Origin: Gnetum montanum
Lineage: Eukaryota > Streptophyta > Gnetopsida > Gnetales > Gnetaceae
Direction: 5' to 3'
DNA length: 64,000 nucleotides
Assembly (NCBI GenBank): GCA_015680685.1
Contig: MNCI01021399.1
Location: forward strand, 1,468,278 to 1,532,277
A program made the translations under genes and the position numbers. Shown one piece after another: positions 11,051 to 22,140 of this stretch. How positions within the stretch are numbered: position 1 is the stretch's first letter; each line of letters starts with the position of its first letter. Below the pieces are notes generated by a model. It saw only the letters and a list, made by a program, of their open reading frames with translations. It ran no database searches and had not been told where the DNA came from.

Positions 11051-13469
11051 CTACTCAACCACTTCGATAACAAAACAAAGCATAATGCAGAGTAGAGTGT
11101 CAATAATTATTGCTCCTTGTAAATGAATTTTCCTAGTGTTTCATTTATACTTCTTTTGTTTTTTTTCCTCACTTTTTCTTCTTGTTTGATCAAGGCTTTG
11201 TATTTGCTCTTGGAATTCTCTCAATTTTCTGTTTTATTTTATTGGTGGATGAAATAAATGCCTCAAAAGGATGATGATGATCCTTTATACTTTTATTTCA
11301 TTTTTATCCATTTATATAATAAGGGCCTTTAATTACCTTATTTAGATTTTGCTTTCTTATACTTTGTTGGATATAAAGAAAAAAAACAATATATTCATTG
11401 CTTTTTAATTACTATTTGTAAGTGCTATTACACTCTCCACTCTACATTAAAAATGTACTAAAATTTTTCATAAATAGTAGATTGCTAAAATTTTATCCTT
11501 CTAACCAAAATGAGAAGAGACAGTGAATTTTGTCCATGATTGATGCTGTTGGACAACATCATTGAAAAATACAATGATGAGTATAGATGCTAAAATACAA
11601 GCATAATTGAAAATACAAGCATAATTCTAAATGATGTACGAAGGAGCCATTGAGCTATTGTCCTATCTTGCAGTAAGATAATTAATTTTCTTAGGTTAAC
11701 ATCCTCATTTCCCATTCCTTCATTTTTAATGATCCTGGGTCTAAAGATAAAGCATGTTATGTAAGGTTTGGCAGTAGTAGCATGTTGAAGATACATTTGT
11801 TGCATTGCTTTTTATCTTACCATCTATTACTTATATTTTGAATCTTGCACCCTAATGTTTTCAACACAGCTAACATTTTTAAGTATAATATTTTCAACAA
11901 TGGAGAAGGTTCTCTCCTTTCATTTTTCTCCTTGAGAAAAAATGTTATCAATGGAGGTTTCTAAAGTTTATAGTATGACTTTTTAAAATAAATTTTATAT
12001 AGTACTTTTGCTTAAAATTTTTAACAATATCAATATTAAGAAGTGGTTAGCGTGATAAACACTATTAACTTGTTAACCTTTCATTCTACCCACTTTCTTG
12101 GCCTCACCTTAATGCAATAAGCATCAATGATAAGCATTAGATTCTAAGTAATTATCCTTTTGTTATTTTTTATTATGAGGTGATAATTAAGAAAAATTAG
12201 TTCAACCTAGTATTACAAAACTCATAGAGTTTTTGCTAGTACTTGCAAAGTTTCAAGTTTTTTATTCTAGCCAAGTAACTCATGACTCACGAGGTGGGTC
12301 AAAATTTGGTAGGATCAAAGTGGTGAAAATATAATTTTCGATGGGTCATTTCAACTATGATGCAAGTTACTTGAGTAACCTATAAAGTTCAAATTTATTT
12401 TTGGAAAAACAAGTAGCTCCCAGAGTTCGAGTCTCATAACATTGGTTCAAGCTACACGAAATGATGGTTTAGGTAGCATCTTTAGAGTAGCATTTGATTA
12501 AAAATTTTAAAGATTTCCTAGGTATATGCAAACCTCAATATGCAATCTACCTACATAGCATATAGATCTTCATCAAAAGGCATGTTATTTTTTACATTCA
12601 CATCCCGAGCATCCAACAATTTCAAAGTTCCTTTTGTCCATTATTTAAGCTATTTCTTCGATCATCTATTGTACTTTAAATTTTTTTCCACTAAATTTTT
12701 TATTATTTTTATGGATCTAACACCTCCCTATATCCAAGGAATCCTCATTCCTTTGCTCAAAGGAATCCTCGTAGTATCTATCATTTCCCAAAGTAATAAA
12801 AGGCATTTCTGGTGGATCACATGTAGAATGGAAAACTAAGAATAAGAGCATTTAGTGATTTCCTCCAACTTTCTTCAGTATAGATCATATCATTTCTTCC
12901 ATTGGTGCTATCATCATGTGATGGGTTATCGATTCTATGTGAATGAGACATGTGCTAGAGTAGTATTCCAACCCACACCTCTAAGTGATAAACCTCCTCC
13001 AATACATCCTTGCACTGGGACTGCTAGAATGCCGGTAAGCTTGAGAAAATTATTTATTGAGGTAAATCTCATAGTTTAGGTCCTCTTCCTCAACTTGAAG
13101 GAACCTCAACTAGTCAAGGAAATCAAAGGAAAAGGGGGTATCCTAAGATTAGATTTTAATTTGACAATGGTTTGATGATCATCCTTGGTTTTGTAGATTC
13201 ATGGTTTCAGGTAGAGAAAACTCTTGAGACGATGAACCCTCTTTTGCTCCCTAGCTTGTTACTTTTGTTCCTTCTTCTGTCCCCATCAATTGCTCTTTTC
13301 TTCTAGTTTTAGTATGTAAGTTATCAAATAAAGCTTCTCTAGTTGCTATTTCAGGAGAGATTTTATTTAAAAATATGATATCCTTTGACATAGCTTCTTT
13401 GTTAATTTGAAAAACTTTAAAACATTGATCACTAAACTCACAAGTGGAAAATAAAAATTCATATATCTA
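11051..13469. other. AT-rich region without recognised features
   Basis: I see no retroelement motif, LTR pair, terminal inverted repeat or convincing exon here. Small ORFs at 11,590-11,805 (minus) and 12,540-13,079 (plus) have no recognisable domain and fit chance. A short stretch near 12,465-12,515 weakly resembles the reverse complement of 47,240-47,300. The region is probably old, eroded repeat. Confidence 0.4.
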
Positions 13470-13830
13470 AAGGAAGAGCTTATACTATGACATTATGCCC
13501 ATTTGAGTGAGAGGAAAATGAGAACACTCAAGAGAGGTTGAGAAAATCTCTTATAAGTGTCTTGTCTTGAGCTTAGGCTCTAGGTATGAGTAATTAAGGA
13601 TTGAAAAGGAACATGTGTGGCCTCTAAGATCCTTGAAAGTGATGTGAGTTAAGCTTGGATCCTCAATATTTGATAGATTTATCTATATATTAAAATTTCT
13701 TTTTATAAAAGAAAGAATTTTCTCAATTTTATTATGTTCTTATTTTCTAAGTTTAATTTGCTTAGCAAGTTTGTGAAATGAGTCCTTTTGGGGCATAGTA
13801 AGGTAGGCTTTACATCAAGAAAAGCACGTA
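13470..13830 (+). repeat. LTR fragment of the H family, inverted
   Basis: On the plus strand it matches the minus-strand reading of 10,330-10,640. Shared words include AAGAGCTTATA, TCTTATAAGTGTCTT, TGAGTAATTGAGGATT-like text, TTTTTATAAA and TTATGTTCTT. The two form a degenerate inverted pair about 3 kb apart. Further plus-strand sequence to 13,980 shows nothing recognisable. Confidence 0.5.
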
Positions 13831-14012
13831 AACTATACTTGATCTACGTGATGCACATAAAAAGGTAGCTACACAAAGTGCATAAGATAGCATGGAATTT
13901 GATTAAACATAGAGATAGTCATAATCCACTAATATAAGATAAGATTTATGTATATTACAAAGGAGTGTATGCACTTGGCATTATATGTTGATAAAACTAT
14001 AAACAATAAGGT

Positions 14013-15438
14013 TGTTATTACAAAGACTGAAAATTTTGATGGCTAGAACATCAAGGTCCATAGGCATATAGCCTAGCCCCGAATCTACATGAGGGCCTGC
14101 TAGAGGCAAAGAAAAGATGCCATGAATGGTTTGGCCAATCGAATAGGGACTTAATAGATGCAAGGAGGGTGTAGCATGGTTAGTTGTAGTGCTAATGTGA
14201 GATAGTGCTAAAGGTGTAGGGAATGTCTACAGTGTTTGTGATGTTTGCGATGTTTGTGGTGTTAGTGGGGTTGAGTGTAGTCAAGGGTTTCAGCAAGGTA
14301 GATGATGTTAACATGTGAGGACCACTGCCTAAGTGTGGTTTCAAGTAGGTAACATGGTAGAAAATGAAAATATAGCACAGAGAATGTATAATAATAGAGA
14401 AAATAAAGTAGAGAACCATCCCAAATGGAATTGAGCATAATTAACATTGAAAGGGGGTTAGAAGGTACACAGTGTATAGCAGGCATAGGTTGAAAATGTA
14501 GTTACATTCCTTGGGCTATTTGATCGCAAAGATTGGTATTCTACTGAGCTATCTGCATATGTTGAGTTGACTACTATAGTGTATTGTCGGATGTAGTGTT
14601 TTGCTAGACTAAAGGAGATCTGCAGTGGTATGCAACTTCACCTCTTTTCTGGTTCACCAATATTCCCTTGATTAGCATATGAAGTTCCCCCCTTTCTAGG
14701 TCAAAGATGTAGGTATTTATAGGTTTAAGATTAGTAGGGAATGTGGCATGGATGCCATGTGGTGGATGGGATAATTGGGACTACACTTAACATAGTTACT
14801 ATTCATGTGGTTAATGGTGTTGATGGTATTGCACTTTGTTGTGCTCTGTCGAGCTTTGTGGGACTATGACTATGCTACCAACTACATGTGTGTACACCAA
14901 GAGGACCGCGAGGTATCTGAAAAATGAAACTCAGAGACTATGCTCTATAGGACTACACTCTCCATGCTCTCATGTGGGGTTGAGTGTAGTTACAATTTTG
15001 GGCTAAAAGGGAATACAAAAAAGAAGTATTTTGGCGACTATGCTTGTCAAAGGTGAGTTAATTATGTTCTGGAGCTAAGCTGAGCATCATTGCTACATTA
15101 TGGAGGCCGTTGGAGACTATCCTTGTTGACCATGATCCTCTAAAAGGTGACTACACTATGGGTTAGGGGTGAGCATAGTTTTAGGACTTGGCAAAACCTG
15201 CAAAACTAGCCTTCTGCTAACTACACTCTCCTCAACTATGTTATCTATGTTTTGGAATGGTGTACTTGGGGAAGAGCATAGTCTCAATAGTTAGGCAAAA
15301 TTTCAGAATTTTGCCCTCCAACTAACTAAGCTATGGGAGAATATGCTCTCTACACTATACAAAGGGGTTGAGCGTAGTTTTCATACTTTGCCAAAATTTG
15401 TAGCTGGGACATCATAGTCTAGATTTGGTAATGTTTCA
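14013..15438 (-). repeat. 3' LTR of element A
   Basis: The right edge ATGTTTCA abuts a PPT. The left edge, TGTTATTACA, is degraded. It is homologous throughout to the LTRs at 45,415-46,843, 19,098-21,003 and 62,066-63,343: a shared GGCTAGAACA(C/T)CAAGG start, a GTATTTATAGGTTTA TATA region at 14,714-14,721, and U3 rich in CTACGCTC-derived words. About 1.43 kb long. Confidence 0.75.
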
Positions 15439-15458
15439 TTGGTCCCTCTTTGTTGATG
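15439..15458 (-). other. Polypurine tract of element A
   Basis: The minus strand reads CATCAACAAAGAGGGACCAA, directly before the LTR start TGAAACAT. Element B (21,004-21,023) and element E (63,344-63,363) carry near-identical tracts at the same place. Confidence 0.75.
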
Positions 15459-16540
15459 ACTAGAAGAGTGGCCCAAGAGACATCAATAAAGAATAGCAAA
15501 ACACCACAGTAGACTTGGCACCAACATCGTTCTTTATGTGTGATTGAATGTCACTGAACCATGCTTAAGAGTGTTGTGGATATTGGTATGCTAGATGGTA
15601 GGTGAGAAGTCAGAGTAAAAGGTGTAGGTGATGTGCTAGGAATAAAAGGAAAGATGAGGTGCAACTGGGATGTTATGATGTGAGGAAATCATGACTAATG
15701 GAGACCATGGCACTAGAGCAACTTACCCTTGAAAATGTTGACCTCTCATTGGAGTGCTTGTGAGAGAGTTAAGGCATAGGTTTAAGGTTGGGTTAGCTAT
15801 GGAACTACTTTGCTGCTAGATTTCTTGGTGATGTGCACTTCCCCTTTGCCCTCTTTTTTCTTGTGGGGTGAGCCTTCTTCGGGCTTTCCACATTACTAAA
15901 TGCTTTCTATTAAGTACTTTTGATCAAGTGACTTATGTATCACTAGATGGTCTTTGCTTTTTCATTAGTGAAACTGCATCGCATCTATAAATAGGTGTTT
16001 CCTCCCTAGGGTGATGTATGTTACATCTACCTAGGCTTTGACAAGCTAATAGAGGATTCCCATGGGATGACTTATGTTACGTTCACCTTGGGCTTTGAAG
16101 CTTGACTTGAAAAAAGTGCCATGTGATCACAACATGTGAGTGTTCAAAAGGTTTGTAATCTTTGTTATCCATGGAATGAAAGGGTATTAGGATATAGGAG
16201 TAGATGTGAGTAGGCTATAGTGAGATAATAGGAATATGCACTTTTGAGAGGTTTAACTAGTCCAATCATGCACATCAGAGCGATGTGATGAGATGTGCCT
16301 TTGCATGACCACCTAGGGCTTTGTCCTGCAAATACAACTTTGAGAAGATGAGAAAACCACACAATACATAAATGCAAATAGACTACAGATGAAAAAATGA
16401 AAAGGGCCATAGTAGTGACATAGGTTGTGTAGATTGCAAATGCTTCATTCTAAAACTACAATGTGTTTGTTCACTCAATTTAGAAGGAGGGTTGTAGTAT
16501 GCTTGCTTGGTTGCTTGTAGAAGTATCAAAAGATTTCTTA
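15459..16540 (-). other. 3' UTR of element A
   Basis: Non-coding, and homologous to 21,024-22,140 of element B. Shared landmarks are AGAGTG(T/C)TGTGGAT, TGACCTCTCAT(T/C)GGAGTGC and TGCACATCA. An ORF at 16,165-16,410 is likely chance. No gene seen. Confidence 0.6.
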
Positions 16541-16554
16541 AAAAGTAACTACAA

Positions 16555-16835
16555 ACCAAATTTAAGATCTTGGTAGATCATGTCTCTACTAGTTTAAGGT
16601 CTTAGTAGATCGTTGGGCCTAATTTAAGGTCTTGGAAAACCATGCTGTGCTAGCTTATAGTCCTAGTAGATTTCTCTATGCCAGTTTAATGTCGTGATGG
16701 ATAGCTATGCTAGTTTAAAGTCATAGTGGATGCATTATGCTAGTTTAATGTCATGACCCAAGGATGAGCTATGCTAGTTTAATGTCATATCAAACATTCA
16801 TGATAGTTTAACATAGTAGAAAATGAATGCTTACC
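16555..16835. repeat. Degenerate minisatellite in 3' UTR of element A
   Basis: About eight imperfect units of roughly 30-40 bases built on CTAGTTTAA(T/G)GTC(A/T)TAGT(A/G)GAT. The same core word makes up the arrays at 24,981-25,130 (element B) and 39,540-39,880 (element C). It sits between the integrase end and the rest of the 3' UTR. Confidence 0.7.
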
Positions 16836-16849
16836 TTGATTCATTGATG

Positions 16850-17900
16850 TGTGGTGCTGCATGCTAGATGTAGTAAAACTTCAAGTAAGAATTATTTACT
16901 GGATTGGCAAGCTCATTTTTACCTTGATTAGCAAGCTTAAATGCTCCATTGTCATAGGCCTTAGTGACTAGGAAAGGCCCATCCCATTTGGCTAAGAATT
17001 TATATGTGGGTTTGCAAATAGCCTTGAGGACTAGGTCCCCTTTCTTGATTAGGCATTGGTGCTAGTTGTGATGATGCTTTTGCCATTTCCTTTCGTTGAT
17101 ATCATTCAATGCAATTAAGCATATGGAAGCACTCCTACTTCATTAAGTCATGGGGTACGATTCTCAACTCATTGTTTTGACCTTCATCCATGAAGTTTGA
17201 GAGGATTATCCATAGTAATGGAACATGCAATTCAAGTGGAAATAGTGTTTCAGATCCATAGATAAGGCTATAAGGTAGCATACTTGTTATTGTTTGATGC
17301 ATCGTGCAGTAGGCCTAAAGTGCATAGACTAGTTACTCATGCCATCACCATTTTCTATTACTTAGCATCTTCTTGAGGAGGTTGGCAATGACCTTGTTGG
17401 TGGCCTTTTCTTGGCCATTTCCCTAAGGGTAGTATGGCAATGAAAAAGAGTGCTTGATGCCAAAGTGCTCACAAAAGGCTTTAGGTTTAGTGCTACTAAA
17501 TTATGGTCCATTGTCCATCACTATGGTCATGGGAAAGCTGAAATGGATCACTATGTTGTCAAACATGAACTTGCAAACTTGCTGCAATGTCATCTTCCTA
17601 AGGAGAATAGCTTTGACCCACTTGGTAAAATATTTCATTGCAGTTATTATGAAGTTATGCCCTATGGAGGACTTAGGTGTTATGGGTCCAATGATGTTCA
17701 AGCCCCAGCATTGGAATGACTACATGATTTGTGTTGCATGCAATTCAATTGGTGGCACATGTATCAAGTTGCTATGCTGCTGACAAGTGTTGCATGTTTT
17801 AACTTTCTAGATGTAGTTGCTCTTCATGTAAGGCTAATAGTGGCCTAGACACCTAGTTTTTGCTATCATTGCCCTAGGTGCTATATGACTTCTGCAGAGT
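16850..17900 (-). pseudogene. Integrase of element A (catalytically dead)
   Basis: The zinc-finger part at about 17,770-17,830 shows CNTCQQHSN. The catalytic core starts at 17,701 with LNIIGPITPKSS, then YFTKWVKAILL and IVMDNGP, a clear Tat-type integrase. The first catalytic Asp is replaced by Asn (17,696-17,698), the second Asp is kept (17,513-17,515), and the Glu of the GQ-x-E-ATNK motif is replaced by Lys (17,405-17,407, GQEKATNK). Both losses fit G-to-A changes. The core continues to about 17,100 with a LIYGSE-type segment. Stops interrupt it, mostly TAG or TAA. It would have inserted cDNA in trans or cis before decay. Confidence 0.85.
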
Positions 17901-18099
17901 CCTTTGTAGACTTTCTCAACATTTTTTTTTCATTTTTGCTTACATAGGTTAGCAATATGCCATCGTAGGATTTGTGACATAACGTGTCATCACCTATGAT
18001 GGCATACTACTATGAAAGTTTGTGTATTACATCCTTCTAAATAGTAGTTAAGTGTTTCATAGGCTCACCTTGTAGAAGGTATGCCTTGATGGCATTGTA

Positions 18100-18640
18100 C
18101 CACATTTTTGCATGGGTGATGCTAACTATGGCTATTGATGTATCTTCAATAGTTTTCATGATAGATGTAGTGCAATCCACCATGGAGGTGGGTAATGCAT
18201 TGGTCATGCTAGGCGCTATGCTAAGGGCTAATATTGAAAGTGTGTTAGCAATGGAATTTTTACTTCAGGGAACATGTTGGACATCAACAATTACAAAGTG
18301 TTGGAGCGAGTGTTTTGCTAGGTTCTAGTAAGGCTATAAATGTTTTTCTTTACAGTGTAAACCTTTGTTATCTAATTAATTACACGTTGTGAATCACCTT
18401 GGATCACTATGCATTGGATTTATAGGTCGTGTGTTACAAGGATGCCTTGGAGAAGACCTTCATACTTTGTTATGTTATTGCTTCAAGGAAATGCAAAATG
18501 ATATGTGAAGGGTCAGATCTCCCCAGAGGGAAGCATGATAATAATAGTGGCACTACCTCCTTGAGAGGCTAAAGCTCCATCGAAATGCAAGAGTGCCTCA
18601 TAATTATTAGGCACTTGGCTAATATTGCTAACATGCTCAT
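18100..18640 (-). pseudogene. Archaeal-type RNase H (aRNH) of element A
   Basis: The minus strand at about 18,545-18,595 reads LHFDGALASQGGSATI, matching the HFDGS-x-GGGAG start of the extra RNase H carried by Tat/Ogre elements. KYEGLLQGI follows at about 18,455-18,485 (second acidic residue kept), then GDSQRVIN at about 18,380-18,410 (third acidic residue kept). Several TAG/TAA stops break the frame. It lies between the ordinary RNase H and the integrase, exactly as expected. Its presence assigns the element to Tat rather than Athila or chromovirus lineages. Confidence 0.8.
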
Positions 18641-18806
18641 CTAGGAACTCAGGGTCTATAGTAGCTTGATCATCTACTAGTGAAGCCATGAGTTGTGTGA
18701 CTATTTCTTGACCTTTAGTTGAGGCTTGAACAACATAATGTAAGTCAAACTCTACTATTATTACCTTCCATTATTGCAATGTGACTACTTTCATAGATAT
18801 TCATTA

Positions 18807-19092
18807 TTATATCTTGGAGTACATTGTTCTTGAAAATGATGTTAACTGGCTATGGAAGAGGTAATGCCTTTGCTTCTTTAGTGAAAAGACTAGGGCAAGG
18901 AAATACTTCTCCATGTTGCTATATCTCATTTCATGGTCTACTAATGCATGTCTTAGGTAGTAGACCGAGATGTCTACACCATCATCTTGCTTTTGGCAAA
19001 GCAGAGAAGTGATGGACATGTCAGAAGTGACAAGGTAGATGTAAAAAGGCTTATCCCCTTATGGAGGGAAAATCGTAGGTGGTTGTGCTAAC
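18807..19092 (-). pseudogene. RNase H of element A
   Basis: The minus-strand reading MSITSLLCQKQDDGVDISVYYLRHALVDHEMRYSNMEKYFLALVF (first 20 residues from 19,019) aligns with the SLGALLAQ...IYYLSR...YSPIEK-x-LALVFA region of Tat RNase H domains. Just upstream, 19,030-19,085 gives PPTIFPP and KPFYIYL, the usual NPPVL-x-P...PLLLYI lead-in. The lead-in is interrupted at 19,092 by element B and continues at 27,018 with the end of RT (QQAFNNIKQ). The copy is degraded but readable in one frame for 70 codons. Confidence 0.82.
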
Positions 19093-19097
19093 TCTTG
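19093..19097. repeat. Left target-site duplication of element B (TCTTG)
   Basis: TCTTG precedes the LTR edge TGTAATG. An identical TCTTG follows the other end at 27,013-27,017. Five bases is the usual Ty3/gypsy duplication. Confidence 0.9.
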
Positions 19098-20074
19098 TGT
19101 AATGATTGAAAACATCGGTGGTTGGAATCACCAAGGGATCAATGGATGCATAGCCTTAACCCCACCTTTGAGCAAGGGCCTTGCTAGAAACAAAGGTGGA
19201 GCACCCTAAATGGTCTTGTCGATCAAATAGGGACTTTGCTGGTTGCAACTGAGGTGGTGGGTACAACCAAGGGGTGGCATGGTTAGTCAAAATACAAGTG
19301 CAAATAACACGAAATGGTGCCAAGTGTCAAAGTAGTGCTTCAAGGTGCTAAGTGTGAAGCATAGCCATGGAATGGGGGTGAGTGTAGCCAAGGGTTTTGG
19401 TTGAAATAAGAGTGGAAACCCATGGAGACTACACTTGAGTATGGTACAATGTGATGATGCATGAAAAAGTGTAGAAAGATGTAAGAAAATGCAACAAAAT
19501 GCTAGAAATAGGAAAAAGAAATGGAAAACCACCCAAAATGGGAGCGTAGTTAACTCCAAAAGGGTCTAAGAAGGTACACAGTGTACAACAGGCATAGTGG
19601 GAGCGTAGTCACAATCTTAGTGGTGCTGGGCCGTGAAGTCTTACACTTGCTATGATGAACTATGCCTACTGGGTTGGCCACCACAGTGTAGCATGTGGTG
19701 TTCTACAAAGCTACAATGTACATGCAGTGTAGGATTGTAATGGGGTTGAGGTGTACCATGTAGTGTAGGGTTCCTCTCTACCGATGTGGTGTGCTCTGGG
19801 TCTCGTTCACCCATGGAGCTAAGTGCCAAGATGCCAAGATGCCAAAATCCAAATGAAAGTGCCAACTACCCAACTGGTAAAAAAATGGAAGCTAACCTCC
19901 TTAAAACATTGAGGTGTAGGGGTATTTATAGGGCTAAGGTTAGCCCAAAATGTAGATTAGGGGCCATGTGGTAGTGCGGTAGGTGGGACTACAAGAAAAA
20001 TTTAGAAAATTTTCGAAGCCTAGAGGTGGCCAGAAAAAGTTCAAAAATTTTCTAACTTTGGTTGCTATGATCAT

Positions 20075-20335
20075 CCCGTGTTACGTGCAAGACATGGGAT
20101 GTTGGCCACTACACTAATCTCATGTTATGTGTGGAACACAAGATGCTGGTTGCTATACTCATCCTATGTTACATGTGGAACATGGAACGCTAGCTGCTAT
20201 GCTTGTCCAATGTTACATGCAGGACACAAGATGTTGGCTATTATGTTGCTTTCGTGTTACATGTGTGACATGGGATGTTGTTTGCTACACTTGTCTCATG
20301 TTACATGTGAGACACTGGACACTCCTTGGGGATAA
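20075..20335. repeat. 44-bp minisatellite, six units, in U3 of element B 3' LTR
   Basis: The TTAC/TTAT landmark recurs at 20,081, 20,125, 20,169, 20,213, 20,257 and 20,301, an exact 44-base spacing. Consensus parts are TGTTACATGTGGGACATGGGATG and TGGCTGCTA(C/T)(G/A)CT. The unit contains inverted arms of the TCCCATGT/ACATGGGA type that could form a hairpin. The other LTR has five units. Confidence 0.9.
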
Positions 20336-20547
20336 GGTGTAGCATAGACACTTAGAAGAATCTTGTAAAGACTATAATCTTTATTCTTGTTACACTAGCT
20401 ATGATCTAGAGTGTAGTAGGAGGGGTGGCCTTAGGAGTTAGAAAATATACCAAATGCCTCTTCCATGCTGTGCTAGCTTGATAACTTTTGTCTTAACACT
20501 TAGGAAAAACTAGCCACTGAAAAGTATGCTATGATGGCTAAGCTCTA

Positions 20548-21003
20548 GAGCGTAGTAGGTAGAGTGAGAGCATAACAAAACAGCTAGAAAATTTTTTTTG
20601 TAACTATTGTTGACATTTAGAAAATTTTGCAAAATAGGCCTTGATATGTACTATGCTGGCTACACTAGGAAGCATAGCACTAACACTTAGAAAAATTTGG
20701 GAAAAGTGCCACCATTTTGACACTTAGCCAAATTTGCAGTCAAGATGTCAAGACCTAAAATTTTGTGGTGTTTGAATGGCCCCTCTTTGTTGATGTCTAG
20801 AGTAGTGGCATAAAAAACATTAAAAAAGAATTACAAAATGCCACATTAGACACTTATAAAATTTTGCAAAATAGGCCTTGATACATGCTACACTGGGGAG
20901 TGTAACACTAACACTTAGAAAAATTTGGGCAAAGTACCATCATTTTGACACTTAGCCAAATTTGATGTCGAGATATCAAGTCCTAAAATTTTGTGGTGTT
21001 TCA
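20548..21003. repeat. 228-bp tandem duplication across the LTR/PPT junction of element B
   Basis: The segment ending CTAAAATTTTGTGGTGTTTGA at 20,775 plus the PPT-like CCCCTCTTTGTTGATG recurs 228 bases later, ending at 21,003. Both units share AATTTGGG(A/C)AAAGT and GACACTTAGCCAAATTTG. The unit therefore contains LTR end, PPT and some 3' UTR. Confidence 0.7.
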
Positions 21004-21023
21004 ATGGCCCCTCTTTGTTGATG
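21004..21023 (-). other. Polypurine tract of element B
   Basis: The minus strand reads CATCAACAAAGAGGGGCCAT immediately before the LTR start TGAAACACC. A second copy sits at 20,776-20,795 because of the 228-bp duplication. Confidence 0.8.
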
Positions 21024-22140
21024 ACTAGAAGAGTGGCCTGAAAGACATTGACAAGAATTGCAAAATATGATAGCATATGTGTCACCAACATTGCTTGTCG
21101 ATACAAGATCGGGTGTCATTCCACCATGTTCAAGAGTGCTGTGGATAAGGGTATGCTAGGGAAAAGTGTGTAGGTAATGTGGTAGGAAAATGGAATATAA
21201 ACAAAGGAAATGAAATGTAAATAGTATATCCTAATGCAAGATGAGATGTTAGCATGGTTGATGGTGACCATGAAATGAAGTGGCTTGCCCCTGAAACATT
21301 GACCTCTCATCGGAGTGCTCATGAGAGAGTTAAAGTTGATCCAAGGTAGGCCTGATTACAAAACTACAGCGCCATCAATTTTCTTGGGGATGTGGTTTTT
21401 CCTTTTTTCTTTTTTCCTTTTTAAATTTTTTTCATATTTTTCTCTTTTTTTGGCTTTGCTATGAGGCAAATCTTCATTTAGTTTAGCTTACTACTGAATG
21501 CTAGCTATAAGTTGGTCATCAAGTAGATGGGCTTTGTTTTGATGTGACCATGTTGCATATGTAAGATAGGTGTTTCCTCCCATGGATGATGTGCATTACA
21601 TTTGCTTGGCCCTTGACTAGCCAACAGAGGCTCCCAATGGGATGAGTTTTGCATTACATCCACCATGGCTTCTGCGATTGATGTGAAGAGAATGCCATGT
21701 GCGTAATAGTGTGTATGCATCAGAGGGATGTGAAATTGTGAGTATGTAGGGGATGAGACTCTATTGGGATGAAGGAGTTGATGTGCATACGCTGTAATGG
21801 GATGAGGGGGATGTGCACTCTTGAGTGGCCTAACTAGTTCAACCATGCACATCATAGCAATGTTGCAACGTGCTGCTATGATGAGATGCATCTTTGCACA
21901 ACTACCTCTGGGGCTTTGTCCTACAAGCATGACTCCTAGAAGACAAGAAAGCCACACAACATGAAATGCAAGTGCAAATGCTAGATGTGAAGATGTTGCA
22001 AGTGCTAGATGTAAAGATGCTGCAAATGTGTCAAATTTTTTGTGTGTGTTTTGTATGTTTTTTAAATGCAATGCATAAGCTAAGTGGATGGATGCATAAA
22101 CAAAGTAGAAATGTGTAAAAAAAGGAAAGTAGTATGTAAA
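21024..22140 (-). other. 3' UTR of element B
   Basis: Homologous to the 3' UTR of element A (15,459-16,540). The 188-codon minus ORF at 21,505-22,071 has no domain I recognise, and its homologous stretch in element A is not open, so I treat it as chance. It is nevertheless the longest open stretch in a UTR here. It includes a T-rich tract at 21,390-21,450. Confidence 0.5.

Larger units (their letters stand above)
19098..21003 (-). repeat. 3' LTR of element B
   Basis: Left edge TGTAATGATT, right edge GGTGTTTCA, followed by the PPT. A TATTTATA (minus-strand TATAAATA) lies at 19,923-19,930, making U3 about 1.07 kb. U3 contains a 44-bp minisatellite (20,075-20,330). A 228-bp tandem duplication ends at 20,775 and 21,003, so the original LTR end may have been 20,775. 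ORFs drawn through the minisatellite are chance. Confidence 0.85.

Noticed and set aside
12540-13079. Two plus-strand ORFs in the AT-rich region
   Set aside because: No recognisable domain, no supporting splice or promoter context, length within chance for this composition.
20075-20335. Regular direct repeats suggesting a CRISPR array
   Set aside because: Units are contiguous with no unique spacers, no cas genes are present, and the context is a plant LTR.
20078-20342. Cys/His-rich ORFs with repeated peptide (plus strand)
   Set aside because: They are translations of the 44-bp minisatellite in an LTR. 44 is not a multiple of 3, so frames rotate and no protein repeat exists.
21505-22071. 188-codon minus ORF in the 3' UTR of element B
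   Set aside because: No domain, and the homologous UTR of element A is not open. The region is non-coding in the family.
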